Below, piece by piece: positions 33,034 through 48,541 of a DNA stretch of 64,000 nucleotides. The position numbers were made by a program, and so were the translations under genes. The DNA is from Portulaca oleracea (lineage: Eukaryota; Streptophyta; Magnoliopsida; Caryophyllales; Portulacaceae): the NCBI GenBank assembly GCA_029582165.1, contig CM055881.1:18525094-18589093 (forward strand). Reading direction: 5' to 3'. Position 1 is the stretch's first letter; each line of letters opens with the position of its first letter. The notes under the pieces were generated by a model. That model saw nothing but the letters and a program-made list of their open reading frames with translations, was not told the origin of the DNA and made no database searches.

Positions 33034-34291
33034 CCTGGCAATCGGACGGGTAGGATCGGGTTCGGATCGGATGACTTCGGGTTCAGGTTTACTTACATCA
33101 TCCATACTCCGGATTGGATCGGGTTTAGGTCGGGTGGGTTTCGGATTCGGTTTTCCTCCGGATAGATCTTGTCCAGGTCGCATTGGGTCCGGCTCGGGTT
33201 TAACCGGATCGCCATTTTCGGGTTAGAGGCGGTTAAAACTTTTCACGAGTCGGGTTGAGTCGGATTAGGTCAAATTCGGATTAGGTTGATTCGGTTGCTT
33301 GTTTTCTGACGCATCCAAGATTGTATTTATATTCGGGTCGGACTGCTTTCGGATCGGATTGCTTTCGGGTCGAGTTATTTTCAATTTCTGTTAAAATTTA
33401 ATTATTACGAAAATGACAATTTCTAATTTTGAGTAAATATTTATTGCATAATGAAATAATTTATGGTGCATGATTCTAATTCATGAGTTTGTCCGTTGTA
33501 CTGTATTGTATGGAAATCACTCAAAAATAATATTAACTACTGCATCAGTTGAAAGTCAAATAAATAACAATTCGAAAAAAAAACATTATATTTTATTCAA
33601 TATTATTTGAATTAAACGCATAAAATATGGTACTTGTTCGAAAAAAAGTGAACAAAATACAGTCGTTTATTTATCAATATAAACGTTGATTTTTATCAAA
33701 CAATGATTCATGAAAAATTTATATTTTATACTATAGCTTTTTATTCAGTAACATTGACATTGAGTCGTTGATAAAGTCTTACAATTGTATTCATTTTATA
33801 TAAATGATTCATACTTTCCTCCTTTTACACAAACAGTTCAAGTATTAAACGCATATTAAAAAACGTTATAATTTAGCGTGATAGTATTTGACAGTTTGGT
33901 TCTAATTTGGTCAGATTATAATCAGGTCGGGAATAGTTTGGTTAGGGTGTAAATCGGGTTGGTTCTCGGTTCAGGTGTACGTCGGTTCAGGTGTCTTGAG
34001 TCGGGCAAAATTTGGTTCAGATGTGTCTCGAGTCTGGTAAAATTCGATTCGGGCGTGTCTTGGGTCGGATTAAATTTGGTTCGGCTGATTTTTGGATACG
34101 GGTTTATTCGGGTTTAGCATTGCTCGGATCAGGTTCGGGTCGTTTCGAATGCTTTCCTTATTCGGTAAATCGGGTTCCGGTTCAAATCAGTTTCGGATCG
34201 GAGTGATCCGGGTTTCGGATGAAGATCCAGTCTGGACATTCGGGTTCGGATTCAGATGGATCGGATCGGATTTCGGATAAGGATTGCCAGG
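33034..34291. mobile_element. Element with CCTGGCAAT ends and TCGGGTTCGG repeats
   Basis: CCTGGCAAT at 33034 is matched by ATTGCCAGG ending at 34291. Next to both ends lie hundreds of bases of degenerate GGGTTCGGATCGG-type words in one direction, around an AT-rich centre (33400-33890). Possibly a hAT-like non-autonomous element. No target duplication or transposase was found. The glycine/serine-rich reading frames across the repeat are artefacts. Confidence 0.5.
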
Positions 34292-34652
34292 ACTACATGT
34301 TTAATGTTTCTTAACTAACAGTATCTTATATAATGTTTTACCAAAAAATCTACAAAATTGTTCTTAGGACAATATTTTGTTGTTATGAATGAAGGCAATA
34401 GTTATATTCTTTAGATCTCAAATAAACCAAAGTTGGCATAATATAGAGAAAAGAGAATACTTAATTGTGATTATTATATTGAATATGGGTTAATAAAAAG
34501 TATTGATCAGAATTATGAACTTTTTTTTTTTATGTTTAATTTTTAGGGTTGGGTGATGATTGGGGCATGTTACACCACATTATTATTATTACTATTATTA
34601 TATTATTATATATTCCTTTTTGTGGCGATTCTGTGCATCCAACTGGGAACAT

Positions 34653-34658
34653 TATATA
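34653..34658 (+). promoter_or_regulatory. Possible TATA box of the ubiquitin-like gene
   Basis: TATATAAG-like word about 50 bp before the ATG. It is close to the start codon, so the leader would be very short. Confidence 0.35.
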
Positions 34659-34706
34659 AGTTGGGGAGGCCGGGCATAAAAAGCTTGAAATAAGTATTAG
34701 TGAAAA

Positions 34707-36820
<2,114 letters not shown>

Positions 36821-37244
36821 CTAATGCATTATTTTAATTATAGAGGAGTAGTTAGACCATCATGTACTTTGTCTTTCTTTAGTATCGCAACTGACAAATT
36901 TTATAACTTCCGGAGTAAATTGTTTTAGTACTCAAAATCCTTATCAATTGTTACTCAACCTAGGGTTACATAATGTCTGTATTCGTTGCTTCAATTGATA
37001 TAGTGATTTATGGGAGGTTTCCTTTCTTACTTCCACCAATACCAATTGTAATTCCTTATATGTTCAAAATGTTTCAACACTTGGGGATGATTTAGAATTG
37101 ATGTCGTAAGAGAATACTTGGAATTGATGTTTAATTACTCTTAGTAATATTTTAGAATTTATTACTTCCATCCCTGTTTGTTTGCCACATAATTAACTTC
37201 TCTGTCATGATATATTGGTCACTTTTATAACTTTAATAAGAAAT
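36821..37244. other. 3' flank of the ubiquitin-like gene, no other gene seen
   Basis: AT-rich sequence between the stop codon and the next inverted-repeat element. Confidence 0.5.
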
Positions 37245-38916
37245 TTGGATTATAATAATCCCTACTTTTACAAATTGGATAACAATAATCCATACTTTCA
37301 ATTGGTATTTTGGTGGTCCAAAAAAACATAAAATTGAATTTGAGTAGGACACCGACGAGTTGAGAGGCGGTGACTCAGTGGTTTTCTAACATGGCACCTT
37401 GACCATGTTTGACTTTGATTTTGGGTGCCACGTCAGATCCAAAACATATTTCCTTGTTATTTTCCTTTAATTTTTTTTCCCAGTTAGGATTATGAAACTT
37501 ACCCCCTTTCCCTTTTTATTTCTCTCTCTATTCTTTTCCCCTTTCGTGTTATTTCCCTCGCAGTAAAAAGATACTCCCCCCTTCCCCTTATCGTTCTCTC
37601 TCTTCTTTTTACCTTTCCTGTTATTCCTCTGTATTCAATTCCTCTGTTTCCCCTTCACCCTTTCCCTCCTCATTCTCTTCTCTTCTCTTCTCCAACCAAC
37701 AATGGTGACTTCAACCTCCACTGTTTTCTAAGGCGGCTGGCCTCCTCAATGACGTTGACCGGAGAAGATCAAATCACTCCAATTAAATTAAGTATGCCCT
37801 TGTCTGGGAATTCGAGGGCGAATTTGAAGTGGGTAAAAAATTTTCACTCCCTTGTCTTTTCATTGTCACTCTGCCCCTCTTCCTCTACATTACAATGAAG
37901 GAGAGAGGGTGTGATGGCGACGTCGAAGGCGGAGAGGAAGGTGGCTGTGTCGGGGATGAACACTACTAAAAATATGTGTATTACCAACCACTTTTTCCAA
38001 CCAATTTAAAATGGTTGGTTTTATTTAATATTCCAACTATTTTCCAAAAAATTTTGTGGGAAAAATTGTTGGAAATTCCAACCAATTTTGCTAAAATAGT
38101 TGGAAAATTTTCCTACCACCCTTTTTCCTACTATTTGAAGATGGTTGGAAAATTGGTTGGATTACTAACCATTTTTCCAACCAATTTCAAATATTAGGAA
38201 AAAGGATGGTAGGAAAATTTGGAATTCCAACCATTTTTCCCACTAAATTTTTTGAAAAATAGTTAGAATATCAAATGGTTGCTAAAATAGTTGGTTTTTC
38301 CAACCATTTTAAATTGGTTGGAAAAAAGTGGTTGGTAATACACATATTTTTAGTAGTGGAAGAGGATGGCGGAGAAAGGGAGGAGAGAGGGGTCAAGGAG
38401 GTTGGCCCAGTGGGGGGGAGGTTGTTGGGGGAGGAGGAGAGAGAGTGGGGAGAGGGCGGCGGTGGGTGGTGGTGGAAGGAGAGATGTGGTGGTGGTGGTG
38501 GTGTTGCAGGTGGAGGAGATGGCGGTAATGCTAGTGGTTGGGAGGAGGAGGAGAGAGAGAAGAGGGAGGTGGGAAGCCATGGAGGTGGTCTGCTTGAGAG
38601 TGAAGCACAGTCTGGGCTTCTTCCTGATTGAGGAGAGAGAGAGAGAGAAGAAAGAGAGAGAAATTAATGGTAAAATTTGGATGCGGAAAAAAATATATAG
38701 GTATGTGTTTTCAGTCTGACATGGCATCCACATATATGATCAACATAGTCAAACACAAGCCCACCGTGACAAGTCCGAAAACCACCGAGTCACCGCCTCT
38801 CAACTCGTGGACGTCCCACTCAAATCTCAAATCCATTTTTTTTACCACCGGAATATAAATTGAAAGTAGGGATTATTGTCATCCAATTTGCAAAAGTAGG
38901 GATTATTAGAATCCAA
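37245..38916. mobile_element. Long inverted-repeat element (Mutator-like?)
   Basis: The left 200 bp, beginning TTGGATTATAATAATCCCTAC, closely match the inverted right 200 bp, ending GGGATTATTAGAATCCAA; both contain GAGTTGAGAGGCGGTGACTC. The interior holds C/T-rich and G/A-rich arms that give proline/leucine or glycine-rich frames without a recognisable domain. No target duplication was found. A CACTA MITE is inserted inside. Confidence 0.7.
37961..38358. mobile_element. CACTA MITE with 3-bp target duplication GAA
   Basis: A 398-bp fold-back starting CACTACTAAAAATATGTG and ending with its complement CACATATTTTTAGTAGTG. GAA stands before (37958-37960) and after (38359-38361) it. CACTA termini with a 3-bp duplication define the En/Spm superfamily. 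The interior is built of repeated TTCCAACCA/TGGTTGGAA words and has no coding capacity. Confidence 0.9.
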
Positions 38917-39037
38917 TTTTCCATTTTAATAATTGTTATTTTCATTTTAACCACAATAAATTAATTTATTTGAAATTCGAATAACTTTTATTTTTTGTAG
39001 ATGTATTTTATAGGAGTAATTTGGATAATATATATAT

Positions 39038-40048
<1,011 letters not shown>

Positions 40049-40445
40049 TGGTGTTGCTTGAGTTGGAGAAGACGAAGGAGGACGATTTCGAACCCGACAA
40101 ATACCTTGTAACCCAATATGGACTTGGGGTAAAGGAAAATCTACCACCTAAGAACTACAACCCACCAAGAATCCGCTAAAGGCTAGACCACCACAAACTC
40201 CACAAAGCAAAGACTAGCAACACCACCATTCATCAAATGGATAAAGTAGACAAAATTTGAGAGAGAGGAGAAAGCCAAAGCTTTTCTATTTTATTCATCA
40301 ATATTCAATGTATCTCTTCCTCCTAAATGCCTAGTATTTAAGGGGCCATTGAGTTGGAAGAAGAACGTGAGTTAAAGCTGAAATTAAAATCACACCCTAA
40401 ATTCGACAATGACATTGAACATAAACAAACCAAACACCTCTATTA
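40049..40445 (-). mobile_element. Possible diverged gypsy LTR
   Basis: The order of words (GCTTGAGTTGGAGAAGA, CACCACCATTCATCAAATGGATAAAGTA, TTTGAGAGAGAGGAG, TTATTCATCAAT) parallels the LTR of element D at 41972 and 58155 but at low identity. No paired LTR or target duplication was seen. Confidence 0.35.
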
Positions 40446-41196
40446 TTGGTTTAGGTTAGTCGCCTTCAGAGTCGTTGATACTTGACCCTGATGGAAATCA
40501 TCGTTTGCAACTTTGGTTGCCATATCCTGTGCAGACTTGTGGCTGACCAAATTATGTTGGAGACCGACCTCGATTGTGGTTACGATAAACATCATCTGAA
40601 CTATCCACGACTTTCCGGTCCTAATAGTAATGCTATTGAATTTATTGACATCAAAGTAGGGGCATATGCTTGGCCAATCCTGGTGCGTACTCCAGCAGAT
40701 GCTCAAGTTTTGCACATAACAATACAGCCTTAACCCCTAGAAACCAAGCCCTTCTGAAACCCCAATCTTTCCGTTGTGTTGGACCGTTTAGACCTTCCCC
40801 AACCGGCTTGTCGTTGATCAACCTGTATTTATGGGCCTCGACGACGACCTCTTGGTAGAACATCTTCAGCATGTACTGTGGGTCTCCCATATTCTCGGCA
40901 TCTTCGGCTACAATGTCCTCATTCAACAATGGGGCATGCAGGCGCCAATCATATAGAAGGAGTGACATTGGTGGAAGATTGGTATGCCTTCTCCTCCTTG
41001 ATGGGAGCTTCCTTCCCTTTAATCGTGGCAACAAAGGAGGATTGTCTGCTGTGGTTTGCCATTGATGAAGAACTTCAAAAAATCTTGATGAGGATGGGGA
41101 ATTCAGAGGGTGTAGTTGGTAATATGTGTATTTAGATGAAGGTAGAAAACTTGAACACATTTGAACTGAATATTTAACCGTCAAATGTTTAGACAT
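40443..41196 (-). CDS. Unrecognised reading frames, possibly one frameshifted gene
   Basis: An open frame of 181 codons at 41196-40651 and one of 90 codons at 40715-40443 overlap in different frames. The longer one is basic near its start (about residue 60 onward, KGRKLPSRRRRH) and then has WGFRRAWFLGVKAVLLCAKLEHLLEY. I do not recognise either. A single base shift near 40690 could join them into one protein of about 250 residues. The true start is uncertain. A decayed transposon gene is the likeliest alternative. Confidence 0.3.
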
Positions 41197-41716
41197 GAAT
41201 CATTATAACGTCAACTTTTTGAGAGTGAAGTAACCCTAGGGTTGGACGTGCAAGTTGTTCTACATGAAGAGACATCCGTTCAACTTTCCCAATGACCCAT
41301 CATATACCTCAAATTTTACCAATTTACCCGTTTAATTTTTGATACTCATATTACAACCAACGATATACTCCATTACAGTTTCTAGACTGATGAATTTGTG
41401 AAATTTTTTATTTTTTAGTTTACAATTTTTCCACCATTATTAACAAATGGATAAGAAGTTTCCATTAAAATTTGCTTCTTGTTGAAAATGAACATTATCC
41501 AGAGCCGAATGGAGACAAACAAATAAACATATGAAATTTCCATACATTAAAAATCACATTAACGATCATATTGGGTAGTCACATATTGCAAGTTCAACCA
41601 TATGTGGTACATTCTTACAACTTGCTGGATGTGATTCCATACCCAAAAGCCTAACGTATGTCGAACAAGTGGAACCCTAAACCAAAATCGAAATTATAAC
41701 CCTAAATCAAAAGTAT
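41197..41716. other. No gene seen
   Basis: AT-rich stretch. Confidence 0.5.
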
Positions 41717-41971
41717 TCAGACGCTTGTGCATCCACTTGCCAACTTCCAATTGAACTTACTTATTTGTGACCCCATAAACCTAGTAAACACCTTCAACAG
41801 ACACGTTGCAATAGACCAAATTATCAGAATTTGGTGGTTCAATCCTTTCATAATCTTCGTAGTAATTTTCGTACTATTATTCTCTTCTAGTTGCAAGAGT
41901 TCTCCATTACATGTGATGAGTTGGGATAATAATTCTCTGTTTAGGGAACGAAGTGATTGGAGACATATACT
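41717..41971 (-). pseudogene. Coiled-coil plus membrane-segment exon, possible GRF-gene tail
   Basis: On the minus strand the frame gives LNRELLSQLITCNGELLQLEE, helical, then NHQILIIWSIATCLLKVF, hydrophobic. A coiled coil followed by one membrane segment is the usual C-terminus of plant GRF zinc-finger proteins. Element D begins exactly at its upstream side (41972). A GRF-like first exon lies on the far side of D at 59434-59712. Confidence 0.28.
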
Positions 41972-42794
41972 GGAGCATAGCAATAGTGAGCTTGAGTTGA
42001 AGAAAATGAAGAAAATGAGCTCGGAAACTTTAAGGAAGCTTAAGACCTTGACATGAACTCAACAATGGAGGTCACTAATGTCAAGAACTTGCAAATCCAC
42101 AAGATTAGATAAAGCTAAGCACCACTAATCCATAAAGGAAGTGACTTGTTAACACCACCCCAATGAATAGAGGATAAAGTAAGAACAAGATTTTAGAGAG
42201 AGAATTTGGGAGTCAACCTTTGCTTTTCATTAATGGCCAAAAACTAATGACCTTTCTCCCCAAATGAAGAGATATAACATTTGGATGGAGAAATGAAGAT
42301 GCAAATAATTACAAGTTTTCCATTACTAACATAACATTCAAAGGGAAAATAAAGGAAAATAAGGGAATAAAAAGGTGAAAAGTCACCACAAAGGAGACGC
42401 GAGAATCTCAAATGTTGAGGAAGCGCGAGGAGGCGCGACCAGCGCCAGTTTTGACGCGGCCCGTGTCTCTCCCAGAGAGAACGAGTTTCCCGTAAAACCC
42501 TAGTGTGATCCGCATGTGGAAGGCGCAGCTCGCGTTTGCTTCAAAAATCAAGAGGTTGAGGAGGTGTGCCCAGTGCCCTCAGAAGCACCACCCGTGTCTT
42601 CAATCTAGGCAAAAATCAATGGGGAGGTGCGCGTTGTGCCTCAGGTCGCTAAGACAAAAAGAGGGAAGGAGAGGGCCCAGCCCCCTTCTTCTCTTTTCCT
42701 TCTTCAATTCTTCTCTCCAATCGGGTTCGAAATCTGAACGCCGATGCAAAAATAGCTATGTTTTCTTGGCACTATTCGATAGGATAATTGGTCC
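41972..42794 (-). mobile_element. 3' LTR of element D, distal part
   Basis: Homologous to 58155-59030. It ends at GGTCC, the target of element C; the rest of the LTR resumes at 53229. Confidence 0.85.
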
Positions 42795-45075
42795 TGTTCA
42801 AGCTATACTATAGCCGGGGTGTGTTATCGTATCCACAGGGAGTTGGGGTACCGAACCTAAAAGTCTACTCGAACTCTCACCAACTAGGTCGGATTTCCAT
42901 GATTTTTGAGTTTTGGAAACTAATAAAAAGACACAATAAAAATCACAAATAAAAGAAGAAAAAGGCTCGGGGGATGATTTTAGCCACCTGAAGGAAATCT
43001 AATCGAAGGAAAATCGAGAAGAGATAGCTAAACTAAGTCAGGAATGGGTCGCTACTAAATTAAATCACTCTAAGCACCCTTTTTCAAGGATAACATTAGA
43101 TTAACTTCCCAAATCTTACCCCTTATTCTCAAGAAGATTAAAACCTAAGAGTATAAAGTGTAACAAACCCTAGTTAAATCAATCTTCATTTTCATGAAAG
43201 ACAAATATAATTATCCCACTAAAACCTCACACTAATGCTTAAAAGAAATCTAGCAAGCCTCCCAGCTAACTAAACTTCCACAAAAGATAAAGAGTAATGG
43301 TAAGAAATCCTAAACTAAGCTAATCATTCTCTTTCAATCAAACCACAAATTAAATCCCTATTAAGAGCATAATTACCCCCTAAACTAAGTTAACTAGCCA
43401 CTAATCATTTTATTAAAAACCTAAGACTCAACTTAACTTGAACTAAAATTAGATTACCTAAACTAATGGCCTAAGACTTGGACCATTTCTGGCCCAATAC
43501 CCAACTAGTGACCCAACTAAATCTAACCCATAACTAACTAACCTTGGATTGTCACCTAGAATTATTATTCAAAGAACGAATCTAATACCTAAAGGCCCAG
43601 ATGGCAGCCCAACTAAACCAAAGCATCCAAACAATTACTAACTTTGACCAATTAAGCACTAAAGACCCTAGATAAACAAAGACTAAGACTAGATAAAACT
43701 AACTTAAGATTAAATCTAATGATCAACTAACCTAAAAGAAAAGAAGGACAAAACTAAGCAACCTATCCTAATACTACTGCTACTGCTACTGTTTGATGCT
43801 GAAACAAAGGGGAAGAAATAAAAAAAAAAAACGAAAATGAGAGAAAGAGAAACAGAGGAACCCGAGAGAAAAGAAACAGAGAAATTAGAAGAGAAACAGA
43901 GGGAAGACGAACGAAAACAGGGGAAGACAGAATCAATAACACATAATATCATAAACAAATCTTAAACTAAAAAAATCGAAACTTCATCAAAATCAATCCC
44001 AAACTATCAGTCAAGAACATTCAACCTAAATCAAACCTAGAATAACAAGATTCAAGATGGAAATTAAACCTTAAAACATGAAATTAACCTAAATATCAAT
44101 TAAGATCGAACCTAATACAATATAAAAAGCATGAAAGAGTAAGTAAACCCTAACCTAAACTATGAACAAACCCTAAAAATTGATGGAAGGATAGGGGTTG
44201 TCACTTGCCCCAAAACCGACCATACCCTCAATTTCCTTTCTCTTCCTTTTTTTATACCTGATCTGATTGTTCTTGAATGCATCTGTCCCTTTGACTTTCT
44301 TTGTCTTGGACGGTTGGGATGTAAACTAGGATGGTAGGAGTCTCAGTGGTGGTGGTGTATGTCGAAATGCTGCTGCTTTGTTGTACTTTCTTCTGTCTCC
44401 AACTGAATCTGCGCAAAAGAAGAAATTGAGTGAGTGAGAGGGAGAATGGTGATGAGGTGGTGGTGTCGGGTGTGTTTGCACAGAAAGAAGAAAAAGACAA
44501 AGAGACGGTGAGGGCAAAAGCAACGAAGAAATGAGGGAAAAGGAAAGGGGGAAAATAGAATATATTAGAGTTTATGGGAATTAATTGGAAAAGAAAGAAA
44601 GGGGGAAATGGGTATTGGGTATTGTGGGTTATTGTGTAGGTTGGTCGGTGGGGGTGTGACGATTGGGCCGAAAAAGGGAGAGTGGGTTAGGCAAGTGGGC
44701 TTAGGAGGGTATTAGGGGTTTATGGGCTGGAAAATGAAGGAGATGAGGGGTTTTAATTGGGGTAGTGGGTCGCTAGGTTGGTTTGAGGTTTAGGAATAGA
44801 GTTAGGGTTAGGCGGGTTAATGGGGTTTGTGGGTATTGGGCTAGTGGGGCTGGGATTAAGTGAGTGGGCCGAGGGAGAGGGATGAGTAGAATAGGATTAG
44901 TTAGGTTTATTTTCAATTTTAAACATAATAATGACTAAAACAATAAAAAAACATAAAAAAAATAATAAAAATATAAAATAAATAAAAACATAATAACAAA
45001 TCTAAATTTATTATAAAGACAAGCAAAGAGTCATAGAAAAGAGGGATATAAATCATGCAAAATACGGAATAATCA
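42795..45075 (-). mobile_element. 3' LTR of element C
   Basis: 2281 bp, plus-strand ends TGTTCAAGC...GGAATAATCA. It contains about 650 bp (roughly 43330-43975) that are missing from the 5' LTR. Confidence 0.88.
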
Positions 45076-45086
45076 CTCCCCCATAC
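45076..45086 (-). other. Polypurine tract of element C
   Basis: GTATGGGGGAG on the minus strand, directly before the LTR start TGATTATTCC. Confidence 0.75.
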
Positions 45087-45599
45087 TTAGACTTTTGCTC
45101 GTCCCGAGCAAAACTAACCGAAATAAACCTAAGAAACTAGAAAAGACAAACATCTAACTCAGTTTCGCAGGAATCGCGGAGACATTTAACACATGCATCA
45201 ATCCCTTTAAACCCCCCGGTAGCCCGGATGGACGACGTAGGTCTCGTGAGGGTTTGTAGCAACTCTACCCACAAAAGCCATGATAAGAAATGGAAGGGAG
45301 AAAGGAATGGAGAGTGAAAAACAAAACAAGGAAAACAAAGGAGAAGAAAAAGATATTCAAGTCTCTAACGATGTACCTAGTTACCCAATCGAACTTATCA
45401 ATAAAAGAGTAGGGGCAAATATAGACAATAAAGGACACTTAGGTTGGAAAGTCGCCAATCCTTGAAATTTTCAATCCCTAACAATTTCATGATGAGTGAA
45501 AACCTTGTGCACAAGTGCGAGTGGGCCTCTAATCGAACTTTTCTAGCCTAGGTCGGTCGATCGAAGAAGTTTTCATGCTCAAGCTCGGGTTTATTTATC

Positions 45600-45905
45600 A
45601 ACAACTTTATTAAGCGTCACCCAAATCTATTGATACTGCCCTTAGCTTTGTGACGGTCGTAGGAAACATAGAAAAGGGTTCCACAAGCTTTAATGACTTT
45701 CTCGAAGTTTTTAGTGTGTCACTCAAAACTATTGGTGTCGCCCTTGACTTTGTGATGGCCATAGGAGACATAGAGAGGGGTTTCACAGGTTTTAATGATT
45801 TCCTTATTAAGCGTCACCCAAATCTATTGGCGTCGCCCTTGGCTTTGTGACGGCTGTAGGAGACATAATGAAGGGTTTCACCGGCTTAGAGAATTTCTTT
45901 ATTAA
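45600..45905. repeat. Three copies of a repeat of about 100 bp in element C
   Basis: Units begin CGTCACCCAAATCTATTG at 45615 and 45812, and TGTCACTCAAAACTATTGG at 45717. Each contains GCCCTT(A/G)(G/A)CTTTGTGA(C/T)GG. Confidence 0.82.
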
Positions 45906-47144
45906 GTGTTTGGGTCAGTTTTTCGGGAGTTGCGTGGCCTGATAAGGGGTTACCCTACCAACAAGGGTTGTTCCGTACACAAACAAAGTTCTTAAGAGGC
46001 AAGAGCGCCGCCTGCTCATGCCAACCCTTGACGGTTTTCCGACTTTAATTAAGTTTAATTAGGCCCGAGCAAGGACATTAGACTCACTAAGATCAACCAA
46101 CTTTAGCAAAGAATCGAACAAAAATAGGCATGTAATAAAGTAAGGAGATCACTTTCTCATTCAAAAGAGGGGGTTTAATAGAGATAAATCATGGCAACCT
46201 ACCAACTTAAGGCCTATTATCGTTCATATCGGCCGCTTCTAACCGATTAACTTGGTCGATTAGGGAACTATCTACACAATTATGGATAAGGACATCTCCT
46301 AAAAGAAAAACAAACTCTTTTTGGCTTTTTCACAACTTTTTCCTATTTTCTCTTTCATTTTTCACCACATTTTTGATTTTTTTTTCATATTTTAGCACTT
46401 TTTCACTTTTTTTCCTTTTTTTTCAAAGAAAGAAACGCAATTAAAGGGACCTAAAAAGACTAGGTGCTACCCAACTCATAAAGATCTCCCCCCCCCCCAC
46501 ATTTAAAATCCACAATGTCCTCATTGTGGGAAGGGTGTCTCATGAAGGGTACAAAAACTAATAAACAAATACCTAGTGGATAACAATCAAACATATAAAC
46601 AAACACTTAACAAAAACAAAGGGTGGCGACCCAAGCCCACACGACTCCAACAAATAAATCCCAACACAAAGCACAATAGGAGCGCGCCACCAAAAAGTAA
46701 AAACAAGCATGCAAAAAGAAAAACAAACTATACAAGCAAAAACAAGGCAATATTTACGAAAGAGAAAGAGTGGAACGAGGTTACCGAATAGTCTTCAATA
46801 AACAAGAAATGGAATTGGATAACCTTGATCATACTAGGGCATCAGCCGCTCCTTATTCTTCAAGACTCGGGCATTCAAGATCGGAAGAATTCAACGCCCG
46901 TAGTAGGAGATCATGCATCCTCGAATGCATCTCAGAATCATGGATGTATGAGAACACACAAAACAAAAAGTCAGAATAAGCAAGGGTTCTCAACATCTTA
47001 TCAAATGCCTTAGAAAAATCATTAAAATGATGATGGAAGTGAATGATTATGATTTTTCTAGGCAAGTCCTCTAGGTGAGCAAGATATGGGTCAAGGACGG
47101 GATCATACCCTCTAAGGGGACCTAGGGACTGAAGGCATGCATGG

Positions 47145-47537
47145 TCAGATGAGGGAGTGATAAACAGTGACTGATGGGGGATTACATAATCGGGAGAGGG
47201 GAATAACATCATCACACTCAAAGCATATAGAAGAGTCATCAACCTGCTCAACAACATCATCACTAGCAAGTCCCAACCCAAGATCGTCATCTAACTCATG
47301 AACATCATCACATGTGTGTGAAGAAAAAGTAGGACTACTCTCCATGACAACACTCTCAACATCGCATAAAGTTTCATCATCATAATCATCAAAGGTGAAA
47401 GTGTAGCATTCAGGTTCATAATCCATGAAAAATGAATCGTAATCACACACATATACATCATGAGGAATAATTTCTAATTCTTGAGAAGGCGGCACACAAG
47501 TCAAAGAAAAAGAGTAATTATCACCATAATCACACAA
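47145..47537 (-). pseudogene. Acidic reading frame in element C
   Basis: 130 codons rich in Asp and Glu, lying just after the Gag-like frame on the same strand. No motif is recognised. It may be a displaced continuation of the same polyprotein. Confidence 0.35.
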
Positions 47538-47646
47538 AGGGGAATCATCATGAATAGTAGGGGATAATGGGCAAAAATGCTCAATTCTACTTAAAGACTC
47601 ATGACCATTTCAAACAAATCCGGTCTCATTTCACGAAGTAAAGAAA

Positions 47647-48423
47647 TTATCTCATGAAGCCTTTTTTCACTTTTTCAATATTTGCATTAAGATCATCATC
47701 TTGTTGCACATAATTCACATCATTTTCAACAAAGTTCGGATGAGCAACATAAATGGAAGACATGGAAGCATGAGTAGATGTTTCAAATTGAGCATATGGG
47801 GAGGGGGCATGCATAGGAATTGAAGGAGGAAGGGAAGAGGTACTTACATATGAATCTTCATGGTGCATAGTAGCATGGAAAGTCTCCTCACATTGCTTGT
47901 TCTGTTCGTTAATCCGAATGCATTCTTGAAGAAGTGCAAGAGTGCAGGCATTCACATCATGATCAAATGATTGGCAATAAGAGCAAAAATCATGAGTATT
48001 TGATGAATCAAGCATATAAGCATCCCTAGGTTGATCTACAAATGGAGATTGAGTATGCAAATCAACACAAGGGGATGGGGGACATGCATTCACACATGAA
48101 TTTTCATAATGTGTTTTAGCATGACTAACACAAGGATTATCAAAATAACAACCCACATAACGACAATTCTCCATAAAACGACGAGTACCCTCAGCCAACC
48201 AATTAAGCAAACCCCAAGCCTCATAATCATTTTCAACATTAAAACCATAATAATTTAGCATATTACAAATTTCAGAATTAACACCCTCATTAAAGACACA
48301 TAAAACTTCCCCATAAGAAAAATCATAACCATATGGAGTCCAATAATCAAGATAAGAATCTAATCTATCACGATAATCACAAAATAACTCATGCTCATCT
48401 TGAGGGAAGCTAAAACATGCCAT
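47647..48423 (-). CDS. Gag-like protein of element C with CCHC knuckle
   Basis: 258 residues, starting about 100 bp inside the primer site. Residues 1-85 (EHELFCDYRDRLDSYLD... to LLNWLAEGTRRF) have the length and helical pattern of the C-terminal part of an Athila-type Gag. CSYCQSFDHDVNAC near residue 146 fits C-x2-C-x4-H-x4-C exactly, a zinc knuckle. The rest is low in charge and rich in Ser, His and Pro. The front part of a normal Gag is missing. The frame is undamaged, unlike the other element genes here. The Athila assignment rests on the primer site; no sequence search was made. Confidence 0.6.
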   Translation of the reverse strand: MACFSFPQDEHELFCDYRDRLDSYLDYWTPYGYDFSYGEVLCVFNEGVNSEICNMLNYYGFNVENDYEAWGLLNWLAEGTRRFMENCRYVGCYFDNPCVSHAKTHYENSCVNACPPSPCVDLHTQSPFVDQPRDAYMLDSSNTHDFCSYCQSFDHDVNACTLALLQECIRINEQNKQCEETFHATMHHEDSYVSTSSLPPSIPMHAPSPYAQFETSTHASMSSIYVAHPNFVENDVNYVQQDDDLNANIEKVKKGFMR

Positions 48424-48523
48424 TTTCCTATCTTTTTTTTTTAGATTTTTAATTTTTCTTTTTTTTTTCTTTTAAAACCTAGAGGAAATGCTCAAGAAAA
48501 ACTAACAGGTTAGTAGTCGCAAC

Positions 48524-48541
48524 TCCCCGGCAACGACGCCA
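48524..48541 (-). other. Primer-binding site of element C, tRNA-Asp type
   Basis: TGGCGTCGTTGCCGGGGA on the minus strand, 3 bases after the LTR end. It differs at one base from the site at 63208 in element H. Confidence 0.85.

Noticed and set aside
38275..38733. Gly/Trp-rich and Pro/Thr-rich reading frames on opposite strands
   Set aside because: They fall in the GA/CT-rich interior of an inverted-repeat element and show no domain.
45280..46979. Plus-strand Lys/Asn-rich reading frames in element C
   Set aside because: They have no motif and lie opposite or between the minus-strand element frames in A-rich DNA.
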